64,000 nucleotides of DNA, from positions 1 through 64,000 of the forward strand of contig JBDOQK010000005.1 in NCBI GenBank assembly GCA_040437565.1, given 5' to 3'. The notes beneath the pieces were generated by a model. That model was given only the letters and a program-made list of their open reading frames with translations. It was not told the DNA's origin and did not search any database. This DNA is from Albugo candida (lineage: Eukaryota > Oomycota > Peronosporomycetes > Albuginales). A program made the position numbers and the translations under genes. Positions within the stretch are counted from its first letter, which is position 1. Every line of letters begins with the position of its first letter. Shown here in pieces: positions 35,540 through 47,212 of the stretch.

Positions 35540-38400
35540 AATTCTGATTTCACCCCGTCACTACCACCACAATGGCACCACTCAAAAACGTTCACAGCAG
35601 CTCAAACTGACCAGAGCATCGAAAAAAGTTCGAAATGAGGCTGTCAGAACGATATGCGACCCTAACATTTCTAATAGAGAACTTGGCCAAACTTCCTATT
35701 TCAATGAGCCATTTTTTTTGGCCTGCTGATATGGAGGTGGAGTTGAACGAAGATTTGAAGCTTGAGTTTGAAGAGGCTGAGGGTTTCACTGATAATGCAG
35801 CAGACTTTGCAGCACTAAAAATACACTTTATTTCGAACCGTCCGAGTCGGTACATTGGGAACTCGAGCCGTAATCGTCGACGAAAACGTGCAGAGAACCG
35901 CAATGCTGCACTTGGTTCTCGCCGACTCGAAACATACATTAATGTCCTCGTTATCGAGATACAACTTCAGGAACGCGTATCCAGCGTTATGGGTACATTC
36001 GATCCAATAGAGTTAGCAGACATATCAAACAAGTAGATGCGGAGTATATGACACGTCCATCAACGCTTTGTCCATCTGGACTACGATACTGTCGATCGTA
36101 TAGCAAAGATTACAGAACTAGAGATCGATATTGATGACCGCTGGTGAGAGAAATGCATTACTTGTGCGGAAAGAAAGCAAGCAAAGAACAAACAGTCTCC
36201 GGTATAAACCGACCAACGAAACTGATTTGTGGACCGAGGTGGAATCAATATTTCGTCATTTTGATCGAGTAAGAATAAGCAGCTACGAAACTTCATGATT
36301 TCGTAGTTTACTTTGAGAAGCGATTTGTAAACAAGATTCATGTTCTACGCACTGATGGTCGAAAATAATACAGGAACGTCAACCTTTTCTGAAAAGAAGT
36401 GGGAGTAAGACGACAATTCAGTGAGGCCGAAATCAAGCCTTGAATGGAAAAGCTGAACGAATGCATCGAACAGTAATGAACCTAGTGTAGTCTGTGATAT
36501 TTTAAGCTCTATGGCGTTATTTATATGCAGAGATTCTGCTGATTAATCGACGCATATCCTTAGTAGGAGCTCTACCAGATAGACTAAAAAAAAATCCCTC
36601 TCAAGCTTTTTCCTGGGAAGGACATGTGTCTTGTTGATGTCGTAACACTCGGCTCACCTTGTTCATTTCGAATCCGAACTGGAAAGAAGTCTCTCGAAAA
36701 ACGAAGTGAAGGAGGCGCTGTCATTGGAAAATGTGATGAAATCAAGGGGTACAAAGTGTATTTACCCAAATCAAGACTGTGATCATTACTCATCATATCT
36801 CAAATGCGGAGTCAACGCTGGAAGGAGCAAATGGAAATGGAAATTCTGAGGGCCATCAAAAGCATTTGGCAGATGGTAACATGAGTCCTGAGGATACCAA
36901 CGCAGAAACGGAATCAGTCTCAACTGCTACAAAAAAGCGAGCGGATCTCACCAAGAAAAAGTTTAAGAAAAACATGCTTACCAGAAATCAGAAAGAAACC
37001 TGCGCTTCGGGAGATTGTATCATTGCTGACTCGGCGGGATTTGAAGCCTTACAAGCGAGAATTCAGTTCAAAAAAGCATGTCGTATGGAAGTAGGCTAAA
37101 GACGTAGAACGAGCCTCCTTGGAGGAAAATCAAATATGGACCATCATTTGCAGCAGTCATGATATTAATGACGACTGGCTCTAGCAAGGATCTGAGAAAT
37201 TCTAGGAAGGCATGGTGACGTATTAAACGCGTGCGTGAAGGCATGAACAGAAAAGAATTCAATTTGTATTTGCACGTGCCTCAATGAATGAAACATTGAT
37301 TCCGGTTGCGCCNNNNNNNNNNNNNNNNNNNNNNNNNNNNNNNNNNNNNNNNNNNNNNNNNNNNNNNNNNNNNNNNNNNNNNNNNNNNNNNNNNNNNNNN
37401 NNNNNNNNNNNNCTTGTTGATGTCGTAACACTCGGCTCACCTTGTTCATTTCGAATCCGAACTGGAAAGAAGTCTCTCGAAAAACGAAGTGAAGGAGGCG
37501 CTGTCATTGGAAAATGTGATGAAATCAAGGGGTACAAAGTGTATTTACCCAAATCAAGACTGTGATCATTACTCATCATATCTCAAATGCGGAGTCAACG
37601 CTGGAAGGAGCAAATGGAAATGGAAATTCTGAGGGCCATCAAAAGCATTTGGCAGATGGTAACATGAGTCCTGAGGATACCAACGCAGAAACGGAATCAG
37701 TCTCAACTGCTACAAAAAAGCGAGCGGATCTCACCAAGAAAAAGTTTAAGAAAAACATGCTTACCAGAAATCAGAAAGAAACCTGCGCTTCGGGAGATTG
37801 TATCATTGCTGACTCGGCGGGATTTGAAGCCTTACAAGCGAGAATTCAGTTCAAAAAAGCATGTCGTATGGAAGTAGGCTAAAGACGTAGAACGAGCCTC
37901 CTTGGAGGAAAATCAAATATGGACCATCATTTGCAGCAGTCATGATATTAATGACGACTGGCTCTAGCAAGGATCTGAGAAATTCTAGGAAGGCATGGTG
38001 ACGTATTAAACGCGTGCGTGAAGGCATGAACAGAAAAGAATTCAATTTGTATTTGCACGTGCCTCAATGAATGAAACATTGATTCCGGTTGCGCCATTCT
38101 GTGAGTTCTTAAGCTATTGCATAACCAGGAATCCGAACGAGGAACTGTTATCACACCGCACCTGCAATTTTGTGGGGATATAGGAAAGCAATGTTGACGC
38201 CATTGACAAACACTTCTTGCATTTTAGTGTGTAATAAAAAGTGAAAGGATTCCAGTTCATTGTGATACTTGGTTCCCTAAACAATGGATACATTTTGTAG
38301 AGAGCGCATTCGATAGAAGGATGGCCATGTTTATGACGTACACCGTGACTACTGAGATGTTGTTTCGCATCAATATTACTGAGGTGACCTAAGCACCCTC
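35540..38400 (+). mobile_element. Second Copia LTR retrotransposon fossil
   Basis: Plus strand, a different Copia lineage from the one at the left edge. A gag-like or pre-integrase frame lies at 35,635-36,036. The pre-integrase zinc region and integrase core remnants (CITCAERKQAKNKQS, about 36,140-36,190) follow to about 36,480. An integrase C-terminal region comes next, with GSPCSFRIRTGKKSLE and IGKCDEIKGYKVYLP (about 36,650-36,780 and again after the gap). RT and RNase H are not recognisable. It is broken in several places. A 683-base stretch appears twice because of the assembly gap, so the true length is shorter than drawn. LTRs not identified. Confidence 0.8.
36630..38095. other. 683-base duplication around a 100-N gap
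   Basis: Bases 36,630-37,312 are repeated at 37,413-38,095 with the 100 N (37,313-37,412) between them. I see no differences. This is most simply one locus represented by two overlapping contig ends. Confidence 0.93.
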
Positions 38401-41400
38401 GCTTAAGCGGACCAACGGTAGATCTTGTTGCACATCAATAAGAGATAGATGGAGGGCTATAAATATTGCACGGGTAATATGAGACAGTGACGCGAAGCTC
38501 CTCATTATATGACAGAGCTGACTACGCCATTTTTATTTAGACCACTAAGCAAAACAATGAGGGCAACGTACTGGTGTGTGTAGCAATCTGCAGTGGTGAT
38601 CTGAAATTCTGAAATAACAATGCGTCGGTGATATACTGGATTCAGTAATCGTTTTTGTACTCGTAGATGCTGCACCCATGAGAGCCAATTTAATAAAAGG
38701 AATAGCTCTCGTAGCTAGGGTCAATAAACCACACGTTTTTTTTTGACGCTGATCTCCTCCATCAACTAACCTACTTCGATAAAGCTTATTGTTTGATATA
38801 GATTTTTCCAGCCACGTGATGCCTCCATCGAGTTGCGAATCTTCTGTCTGTACCAAGGTTATGGGCAGCAGATAACTATATAAATAATCAACTTAAAGTG
38901 CACATCCTCATACAACTGATTTTTCTTTGATTCAATGCAATCCAATAGCAACCCGTTCACAGCGATGGGATACTCAAGAGATAGTTCAATATTCCTATCT
39001 GGGTTGGTACAACGCTAGATAAGCTCGTTTAGATGTGATATACGTACGTATATTTGAAGCAATTTGTCCGACTGAAGTTGGTGCAGCGCATTTCTTGACT
39101 CGATTTCTAAGAGCTCACCAACTTCGTCAACCCTTGTAAGCATCTCGGTCTTTGCGACGTTTGTGTGGCGTGAACGATAAAAAGTGAGCCTCTTCTTTTG
39201 GTACAGCCATATCGTCGGCATTCGTGCTTTCAGTGAAATAATTTTTGAATGCTCCTTCCATGCTCTGGGTTTTAAAATGCATCTCTTCCTTCTATCTGCA
39301 CCTTAGTAGACATAAGCCCAGAGAAGTAATTGCTGGTAATTTGACCACGAAGTGCTCGAGATCGCACCTTCGAATCTATGTGTTAATGACTCCATGAGAT
39401 GACGCTTCCAGCTCGAGTAAGCCAGATGCATTGTCACATCTCCGTCACCGATTGGTAATCTACTTTTTCTTTACGCTTTAGGGGTGGAATTGGTCTACAA
39501 TTAACCGTTGGGGATTGGACGGAGAGTGGGGTGTTTCATCGGGGGTCCCTCATTCAACTCACCCGACAACTTAAGTATGGATTGCACCAGATTCAAGCAG
39601 TACGGACCAGGTTAGTAAAATGTGTTCGTTACAAAGAGATCGATGAAATACTTCGCATCATAAGATAGAATAGCTATACCTATGAAATTTTCTCACAGGC
39701 ATTGTCAATTCTAACCAGTCACGTAGGCCCGGAGTAGTAGAAAAGAAGACTCTCCCCGTAGACATGACCACTCCATCGACCGGAACAGCTTCTCTGAAAG
39801 TAAAAATGATTATTGGACATCCCAGGCCGTGAAGGAAACGGGAGATGTGGATGCGTTCTTCCTCCACTCTCACGACAAATACTTGGAGGAATCATATTTT
39901 CTTTTGAAAGAAACGAATACCCGAAAAAATATTGAGCCCGATGTTCCCGTCCCGCACTTCAGCTGTTGACATGCATCCATTTTTGTACCCGTCACTATAA
40001 TATTGCCGCCGGGCATTGTTGGTCGCAGGAGTATGGGCCAACACTTGACCCATCCAAATAATCATGCAACAGGAGGCCTTCAAGATTTTGTAAGGTCTCG
40101 CTGCATTCAACTTTGCACAAGGAGCGGGTGCTTTCCATCTGCGTACAGCTGCAGATAGTCTCAATATCGGGGCTTTTCGGCTTGGGTAGTTCCATGCATA
40201 TTGCGCTTTCGCATTAGCCTTATCCTTACGCAAGGACTCCTGCGGCTTGAGAGCTGGCATCATTGTACTTTCCCAACTTATAGTCAGGAAGGGATTATTG
40301 AGCATGTCACCACGACTAATATGTCATGTCTCATTTGGTCTACACTTGCACTTTCTTTTTTACGTGCATGTCACGAGGTGGTGTTGTTACCGCACGAATC
40401 ACTTCTAACACGTTGCACCGTCTTACAGGAGATGAGGTTACTTTCCACGTCAGCACAATTGAACGCCTAGACATTCAGTTGTGTGGAGATGTCAACATGA
40501 AGCATTGATGTCGAAAGCAATCAGGTGAAAAAGTTTCTTACTTAAGAAAGCGCAATATAAGCCGATAATACATCTCAACTGTCTGAATTGTCGCCTGCCT
40601 TTTTCTACTCGGATGTTATTGGATGCCATATGGATCGATAGATGTTTTTATGCTTTGTTGTACCGGTGTGTACCACAAAGGGATAGAGACTCGGAACGTT
40701 TCTACAAAATTCTTTAAGAGCATAGGCTTCATGAAATTGAAAAAAGGGATCCAATATAATGTATGCAACTACCTAAAGTTCCCCGTATTGCATTCGCACT
40801 TGATGGCTCTGCATTTGCGACGACATCGTTACCGATATGCCAAGGACTCTATAGATGGTAGCGAAGGAAGCCCTATTCAAGTCGCGGTATCTACCAATAG
40901 ATGCGGAACCAGAAAACCCATGGATCCCATTCCGCAAAGAATTCCCCACTGCTCGTCATACCATAACTTAGGAAAAGCGAAAAGCGCGTATTTCTTCAAT
41001 AAAATGTTCTTGTTTTGTATTCAAAAATCATCAGCAAGACATAGGCAGACACAAAATAGTTCCGAAATAGAAAGGAAGATTTGGGGCAACGAAAAGGTTT
41101 AAGATTTTCCCGCTGTGTTAGATTGATCACAAAATATCAGCTTTTCTGATTACCAAGGAATTTCCCTGGGGCATTTCAGAACTGAATGGTTGTTGATGTT
41201 TTTTGCTGATCATGTAGAGATGTTGTCCAGTCGTTTTATGGATTTGATCGGATGCTTTCGGCCGCTGCATTGGTATAAGGTGAGAGGCCCAGTGCTGATC
41301 ACTACAGAGCTTATCGTGTGCTGTTAAGGCCTGGGTTCCACACCAAGCTGCCATATTTGTCACTACCTCGTGCTTATGCAGGACGTCGCCAACACCTATG

Positions 41401-41654
41401 TCCACCAATATCAATTTTCTCGTTGAAATGACTGAACATGGAAAAATTAATCTTCTCGTAGTTGTCTTCCACCTTTACGAGCGAAATTTTGTTACATTTG
41501 ATATACTAGATTCTCTCACAGCTGCACGATTTTACAACGCATGCTAATTGATCGATCGAACGCAACAAATAATAAAAATATTCAAACGACTACCTCACGT
41601 ACAAAGAAAGCATAGGAGTATCAATTGAGTGGTTTGTAAAATCCACTAAGGATG
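38401..41654. other. No supportable gene
   Basis: About 3.2 kb with several mid-length frames on both strands. Minus 40,305-39,892 has 137 codons, is basic, and has alternative frames containing short cysteine-rich runs. Plus 40,623-41,102 has 159 codons. Minus 38,856-38,545 and 39,221-39,015 have 103 and 68 codons. None shows a domain, signal peptide plus cleavage site, or splice logic that I can defend. The minus stretch 39,015-39,221 (VDEVGELLEIESRNALHQLQ) is the most protein-like. Confidence 0.4.
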
Positions 41655-41712
41655 GAAGTTAGTTCTGACTGAATGTTTGTATATGTTCGCTAAATCGACG
41701 AACTAGCACCGG

Positions 41713-41812
41713 NNNNNNNNNNNNNNNNNNNNNNNNNNNNNNNNNNNNNNNNNNNNNNNNNNNNNNNNNNNNNNNNNNNNNNNNNNNNNNNNNNNNNNNN
41801 NNNNNNNNNNNN
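41713..41812. other. Assembly gap with 58-base duplicated flanks
   Basis: Bases 41,655-41,712 are repeated exactly at 41,813-41,870. Confidence 0.97.
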
Positions 41813-41900
41813 GAAGTTAGTTCTGACTGAATGTTTGTATATGTTCGCTAAATCGACGAACTAGCACCGGAGTTAGACCATGCTTGCTGGTTGTCATTTT

Positions 41901-43650
41901 CTAGCCAAACCATTTCTCATGGCAAAATGTCAAAATATGATGCCATACATTTGATGTCGCCCTGTTTGTCGAGAAATTCAAAGAACTTTTGGTGTCTATC
42001 GTATCAGTGATAGAGTATAGATTGCCATGAACTCCAATATCAATAGAGCTGATGAGCCATTCGGCAGTGGCACGAAAAATCGGAGGAAAGAACGTGTGTG
42101 AATGAGCTGTCCAATGACGTCGAGCTTCAACAATTGCGAACGCAAGCGTTCCATGTTCTCCACTCAATTCAAGATCATCTCTGGACAAATTCCACCATCG
42201 ACCATGAACAATTATTCCTCGGCCATTAGGATCAAGCTTTGCAACATACTGATATAAGCCCGTTTCGTTGTGCATTCGGAAAGGCTGACAATACTTTATT
42301 TTTTTCCGAGACCAGCGGCCATTTATTCTGTATGGTTCACCAAGATCTATCGCTTCTGTGCACGTTCCAGTTAACCGACCATCTTGGTAAAGTTGCATCT
42401 GAACCGTTTCCTGGTACTGAAAACCTTCCGAGTCAGCTGCAACCCCACGCATGATATAGCGTCCAGCAGTGAACACTTGAATTGCATCCGAATCAATATT
42501 ACTCGCTTCTGATGCGTCCTGTTCAGTGTTTGATGTCAATACCCAATTAAATTGGCCTCGTCCTCGCTGATACTCTCTATTTGTTGAGCTATCCTCGTCG
42601 ATATTTTTCCACCATCCTGTAAGGCTTTTTCCGAGTGTCACTGGATCAGTACACAATTTTCCGTGGTAAATGAAAGTGCCTACTTGGTCCGTTATCGCAA
42701 ACTTCATTACAAATTGTACTCGCTTTGGCTTCCATGTGCCACAGATAGTGCAGATCTAGCAATATAAACAATTAATCTAAAGTGATCGTTCATTCGTCAT
42801 TGTACAAAACCTGTGGATTACAGAGCTCGCAAGAAAAGCCATTTATTGTGCCGTCCGATAAAAATTCTATCCTGCCGAGGCACTCATCGAATGTCTGTTG
42901 AATGTGACAAGTTTTGTTATCTAAAATTGAGTTTCGGGTTCGGCTGAAGCCCGTGCGCCCACGAGAAGAGCAACCAACAAAGCTATATGATCCTGCTTGT
43001 ATCTCAGAGTCTGGGATCACTGTACGTAACCAGAACTCTTTCTCAACAGCGGCTTTTCGATAAGTTCTAGTGCCACTCTCCAAACAACTAATTATTTCGT
43101 CAGTCTTGATGCTTTTATCCAGAAAATTGTCGACCCGTCGCCAACTCCCGCAGTACGTGGCCAAGAGTTTTGGTTGCCAGCAGTGTGAAATCATCAGATC
43201 TGTTGGAGTAGCTCTAGGATGCGGGAGATTGACAGTACAAATTATAGATTTCTCTAATTTCTCAGCAGAAATCACAAAATGACATCTAAACGTGTCATTA
43301 CCAGTGTTTTCTTTCTTCGTCACTATCTCGGTCCCTTTCACATAGGCGTAAGGGTGTATACAATGCTGATCCCCAAGCAGAGCGCTTCTATAGTCCGATG
43401 CTAGTTTTAAACTTGTTTCCTTTGTGTGAGGGTCAGTGATTTGCGGCGCAGATTTTTCATTATTCCGTGCTCGTTTAGAAGGTTTACCAGAGATTTGCAA
43501 AGGCTTGATCAACTCACGTAAGCCATAAATGCCACCACTAACCGATAGCGGGGCCTCTGTAGTCTCAACATTGTACTGTAACAATAGGCGGCTACCCAAA
43601 GAAACCATGTATTCGGGTAATCCTACGACATCGAACGCCAGAATCCGCAT
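41901..43650 (-). CDS. Unknown protein with split double-CxxC motif
   Basis: Two exons, 43650-42811 and 42755-41901 (55-base GT-AG intron), 564 residues. I do not recognise the family. The splice joins SCELCNPQ to ICTICGTWKPKRVQ, making C-x2-C-x4-C-x2-C, a likely metal-binding knuckle that exists only after splicing. The second half is rich in G, W and aromatic residues (GRYIMRGVAADSEG, GRLTGT, INGRWS, VHGRWWN), suggesting repeated beta-strands in a barrel or sandwich. No signal peptide or membrane segment. The start is the first in-frame ATG; the frame is open upstream to just past the end of NDOR1, only 95 bases away. Probably an oomycete-type conserved protein. Confidence 0.72.
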
Positions 43651-43745
43651 TAGCTTTGAGCTCGCGCTGTGCAGTTTTGACCAATCCAATCGAATGCTAT
43701 TAAGCTGGCACGATGTTATACATTTTACTTCGTGTTGGCAAATGG

Positions 43746-45761
43746 TTACCAGCTCTCTACAATGTAGCGTTTAGTGCGCAACAAATATTTCATCGTTTGC
43801 TCGGCTTCGGTCGGTGACATTCCCCCTTCCGACCGCAAAATTTTAATAAGGGTATCATAGACATCAGCCGGCATGCGTTTGGAAGAACCGGCAATTATAC
43901 AAACACCTTCATTGATCAAGTGATCGTATACAGCACTTTTTTGCTCTGCTAAACGCGTTTGTACGTAAATTTTGTGAGTTTGGTCGCGGGAAAAAGCTGT
44001 ATGAAGTTCCTGCAATGCTCCTGTTGAACGGTAGCCATGAAGCTCGTCGCGATACAAGTAATCTTTGTGCTCATGCCGACATCCATAGAAGAGCCCAGCT
44101 TTTCCGATAGCACCGGAATTCTCGTTCCTTAGTTCAGTCGCAGTATTCATTTGATCGTGCAAGATTTGTCGCTCTTGTAAAATTGCACGTAGTGGAGCCA
44201 ATCCAGTTCCCGGTCCAATAAGCATGACATTGCAATCTAAAGCTGGACATTTAATGCAGCCAGATTTGATCCAAAATACCATCTCTTGTCCAGGAGAGAG
44301 AGATCGAAGATACTTGGAACACACACCCACACGAAGTCGCTTATAGGGAGTCAATGTTTCCAATATCGCTACACATAGTTGAATCTAAATGCAGACACAT
44401 AAGACAAATGAATTGCAGATCGATTTGCAGCTTTGACACTCACTTTGTCTGGATGCATTAGGTAAGAAGACGCGATTGAATACGATCGTGGACGCTGTCT
44501 CGGGATCAAATGCAGCAACGTGTCCAAAGAAAGGCAGACACTCGGGAAATCTAGTAGCACTTCCACGTACGTTTTCTTCTCACGGATACAATAATCGTAA
44601 AGTAAATCCGCGCCTTCGGGTGAAGCCAGTTCTACCAGTTTTTCTCGCTTCAAATAATGACAACAGGCATCAGACACTGCAAAAAAATAAGGTTCGACAA
44701 GAAGCACGGACCTCGTCGGATACTTTGGCATAATACGAAATCCTTGAAAAAAAACTACGACGAGGAGTGCCATTTATGTCTAAATATTTCTTGAAGAGAT
44801 CATGCAGCGTGGAAAGAGCTGGCAATCTCAACAGATCTCTTGAGACGTTCTGACTTTCTTCCGGCTTTGTGTTTGCGAAAATTTTGATTAGGGACTTCGA
44901 ACCTGACGGAAGATCAGTTGTCCTTGAAACGTACTCGATCAAGTCCGAAACACATTTTTCATCATTTTCGGGATATACCACCGCAACCGATCCTGGCTGA
45001 AAGGAAAACAATCCATCGTTACAGATTATTTCAATGTGCCGAACGTCCTGTGTCCAATCTTCCGCAGTCAGTCGGTCATTACACGTCACTATGCCCCGAC
45101 GTAATCCTTTTTCTGGATTGATTGTATCTTCAGGTGGGTCAAAAAAGTTCAAAGGATTTGCCGCTGAGTACAAAAATTCATTGTACGGAAGAATTTCTAA
45201 AACAATCGCCGAATCCTCCAGGTGAATTGGATTCAGTGTGCATTGGGCTGGCCCAGGGATATCATCAATTCGATAGTAGGGTAACAGATGTGGAATTACT
45301 TGTTTCCAGAATATCTCAAGCCATGGAATGAAAGCGCCAAAGTACCCTCTGGGATGCTGATCGTCGCCTAAACCACGCGGAAGCAAGTGTTCGGCTCCAA
45401 GCTGATGCAGACGAGCGTCTAATTTTCGAGCTACTGCATTGTATTTATCGTAACTTGAATCCCCGAGTCCAAATACAGCTACTTTAACACCATCCAGCCA
45501 CCCGGAATCGAGTGATTTACGCAGTAGAAATTGCCACGCTTTCTTCATACTACCCGGCACTACTCCATCGCCAGTAGTAGCCACACAAAAGACTGCAATT
45601 TTTACACGAGGTAGATTCTGACTGACATCAAAATCATCCAGTGATTGAACGGTACAATCTGGTATATTACGTGCAATTGCCATTTCCTGGATTAGTTCAG
45701 CCGCATCGATTGCGGTTCCGGTCTCACTGCCATACAGAATCACAAGTTTGTCATTTTTCAT
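43746..45761 (-). CDS. NDOR1: NADPH-dependent diflavin oxidoreductase (NDOR1/TAH18)
   Basis: Three exons: 45761-44712, 44647-44444, 44384-43746; introns of 64 and 59 bases; 630 residues. Order: flavodoxin-like FMN domain (SETGTA near residue 12; GLGDSSYDKYNAVARKLD), FAD domain (RPRSYSIAS), then NADPH domain (GPGTGLAPLRA, later GVCIIAGSSKRMP) and the aromatic C-terminus ESW typical of the family. With one FMN and one FAD domain and no heme or membrane anchor, it fits NDOR1/TAH18/ATR3 better than cytochrome P450 reductase, which has an N-terminal anchor. The enzyme passes electrons from NADPH to DRE2/CIAPIN1 for cytosolic Fe-S protein assembly. The start lies 69 bases from the divergent RS-protein gene. 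Confidence 0.93.
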
Positions 45762-45830
45762 TGTTTGTGATACTAGTATGATTTCCAGGTGTAATTACAT
45801 GATTGATCAAGGCTGTCGAGTACGACACAA
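45762..45830. promoter_or_regulatory. 69-base divergent promoter region
   Basis: Everything between the start codons of NDOR1 (minus) and the RS-rich protein (plus). It must hold both 5' leaders and core promoters, unless these run into the neighbouring coding exons. No TATA-like box placed for both strands is evident. Confidence 0.5.
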
Positions 45831-46618
45831 ATGACAGCAAACGTTCGTGATTGGCGGTAAGCAAACTTCAAGTGGGTTATCATCGCCGCATTTGATGATG
45901 ACTACTTGTTCTATAGTGGGGTAGTACGAACCCGGGATGGTGGAGATGTCGTACTGCAGAAAATTGAAAAAAGTAAAGAAACAGAGCAGCAGAGAGACGT
46001 GCAACTTGAATATGTGAAAGACGAATTTGGACGAGATATTGCTGTACCAAACAACTTGAGCAAGGGGAAGGAGAGAAAAAAGAAAAAAACTGCGAAACGA
46101 AAAGACAAAAAGACAAAGAACACAGCCTTTTATGGAACACCACCTCCAGCGGATCCATTCCGCCCTGAGGTACGTCAGACGGTGATGCCAGCTTCCGGAT
46201 CACACCTAAGACTTTATGTAGTTGGATGAAAGCCGAGTCGGGAGACGGTGATATTTGCTCTTTTTATTTAGTAAGCTCTCACTTATTGTACTATAGTAGC
46301 ATCAAGGGACGTGAAGCTCTCTCCGAAGGAATTGGCCCCAGACATCGCAAAAGATGTCGGGAGGATCGCAGCAGAAGCCCTTCATCCAGACGTCACTCAA
46401 GCCGACATAAAAAGTCATCTCATCGGTCATATAGTCCCGATTTGAGTCGTGGTCGATCACGAAGCAGATCTTCTCTATCTCACAACAAAGGGAGTTGGGA
46501 TCATAGCGGATTTGAAAACCAGAGTCCTAGTCCGGTCCGCGAAATAGACGAGTCTTACCGTCCGGAGCCAGAGCCATGGGTTTCGAGAGCGGGGGGAGTT
46601 TATATACCAAGAAAGTAA
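45831..46618 (+). CDS. Small RS-rich nuclear protein
   Basis: Four exons: 45831-45856, 45917-46169, 46222-46247, 46297-46618; 208 residues; introns of 60, 52 and 49 bases. It begins MTANVRDWR joined to GVVRTRDGGDVVLQK. A strongly basic stretch (SKGKERKKKKTAKRKDKKTK), GTPPPADPFRPE and an Arg-Ser region from about residue 120 (EDRSRSPSSRRHSSRHKKSS) follow, and it ends EPWVSRAGGVYIPRK. RS repeats and lysine clusters point to a nuclear, splicing-related protein. I do not know the exact family and see no RRM or zinc finger. Two 26-base exons make it easy to mis-annotate. Its end is 40 bases from the end of MED11 on the other strand. Confidence 0.75.
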
Positions 46619-46658
46619 AAAAATTGTACTGTGCCGAAATGACGACATGGAAATCGGA

Positions 46659-47135
46659 TTAAAGCGAATTTGGCAGATGTGAGTCCTCTATCTTCAAGTT
46701 TTCATCCAGGTAGTTGGAGAGACTCTTTAATTGCTCTGAAATAAGTCTCACCTTTTCCTGAGTAATTTCCATATCCTTTTCAGCGCTGTAAGCGCTTCGT
46801 CCATACGCTCGATAATCAGATACAAGGTGTAACTGGTCTGCTAGCTCTCCATGAACCTCTTTGATAAGCTGTAGAAACTCTGTAGAGGATGTACTGAACG
46901 CTATTGAGGTGCTGTCTTCCCCAGTCCGCTGCGGTACAAGGTGATTTACAGCTGTAGCAGCAGTACGCAAAATAGACACGAGCTTCTATGGTCGATTTGT
47001 GGCATCATTCAGAGTATGCTATTGATAAATATATAAAATTACCTTCTCCGCTGCCTCCAGAGCTTGTAGAACGGTACCATAACGAGTTTCAGGTGCGACA
47101 GAGAGATAAACTTTTCCATCCAATTCCGAGTTCAT
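46659..47135 (-). CDS. MED11: Mediator subunit 11
   Basis: Two exons, 47135-47043 and 46985-46659, with a 57-base intron; 139 residues. After a short leader, LQALEAAEKKLVSILRTAATAV corresponds to the first MED11 helix ('LxxLExIExxIxxILQxAG'). FLQLIKEVHGELADQLHL and GRSAYSAEKDMEITQEKVRL match the second half ('GSSYSSRKDxxMAxxRV'). MED11 pairs with MED22 in the Mediator head and helps recruit TFIIH and polymerase II. The length is close to the human protein (117) plus a short tail. Similarity is at the pattern level only, as usual for Mediator subunits. Confidence 0.72.
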
Positions 47136-47212
47136 TTTGTCCTGTTATAACGAATCGCTTATTATATTATGACAAAAGGCTTTTGTGTCGTTTCGTGCTG
47201 CATTGAAAAAGG
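47136..47212. promoter_or_regulatory. 77-base divergent promoter region
   Basis: Entire interval between the start codons of MED11 (minus) and the kinesin (plus). AT-rich, with ATTATATTATGA near its centre that could serve as a shared AT-rich element. Confidence 0.5.

Noticed and set aside
39892-40305. Secreted cysteine-rich effector
   Set aside because: No signal peptide, RxLR or CHxC motif; the cysteine run occurs in a frame without a start or clear exon ends.
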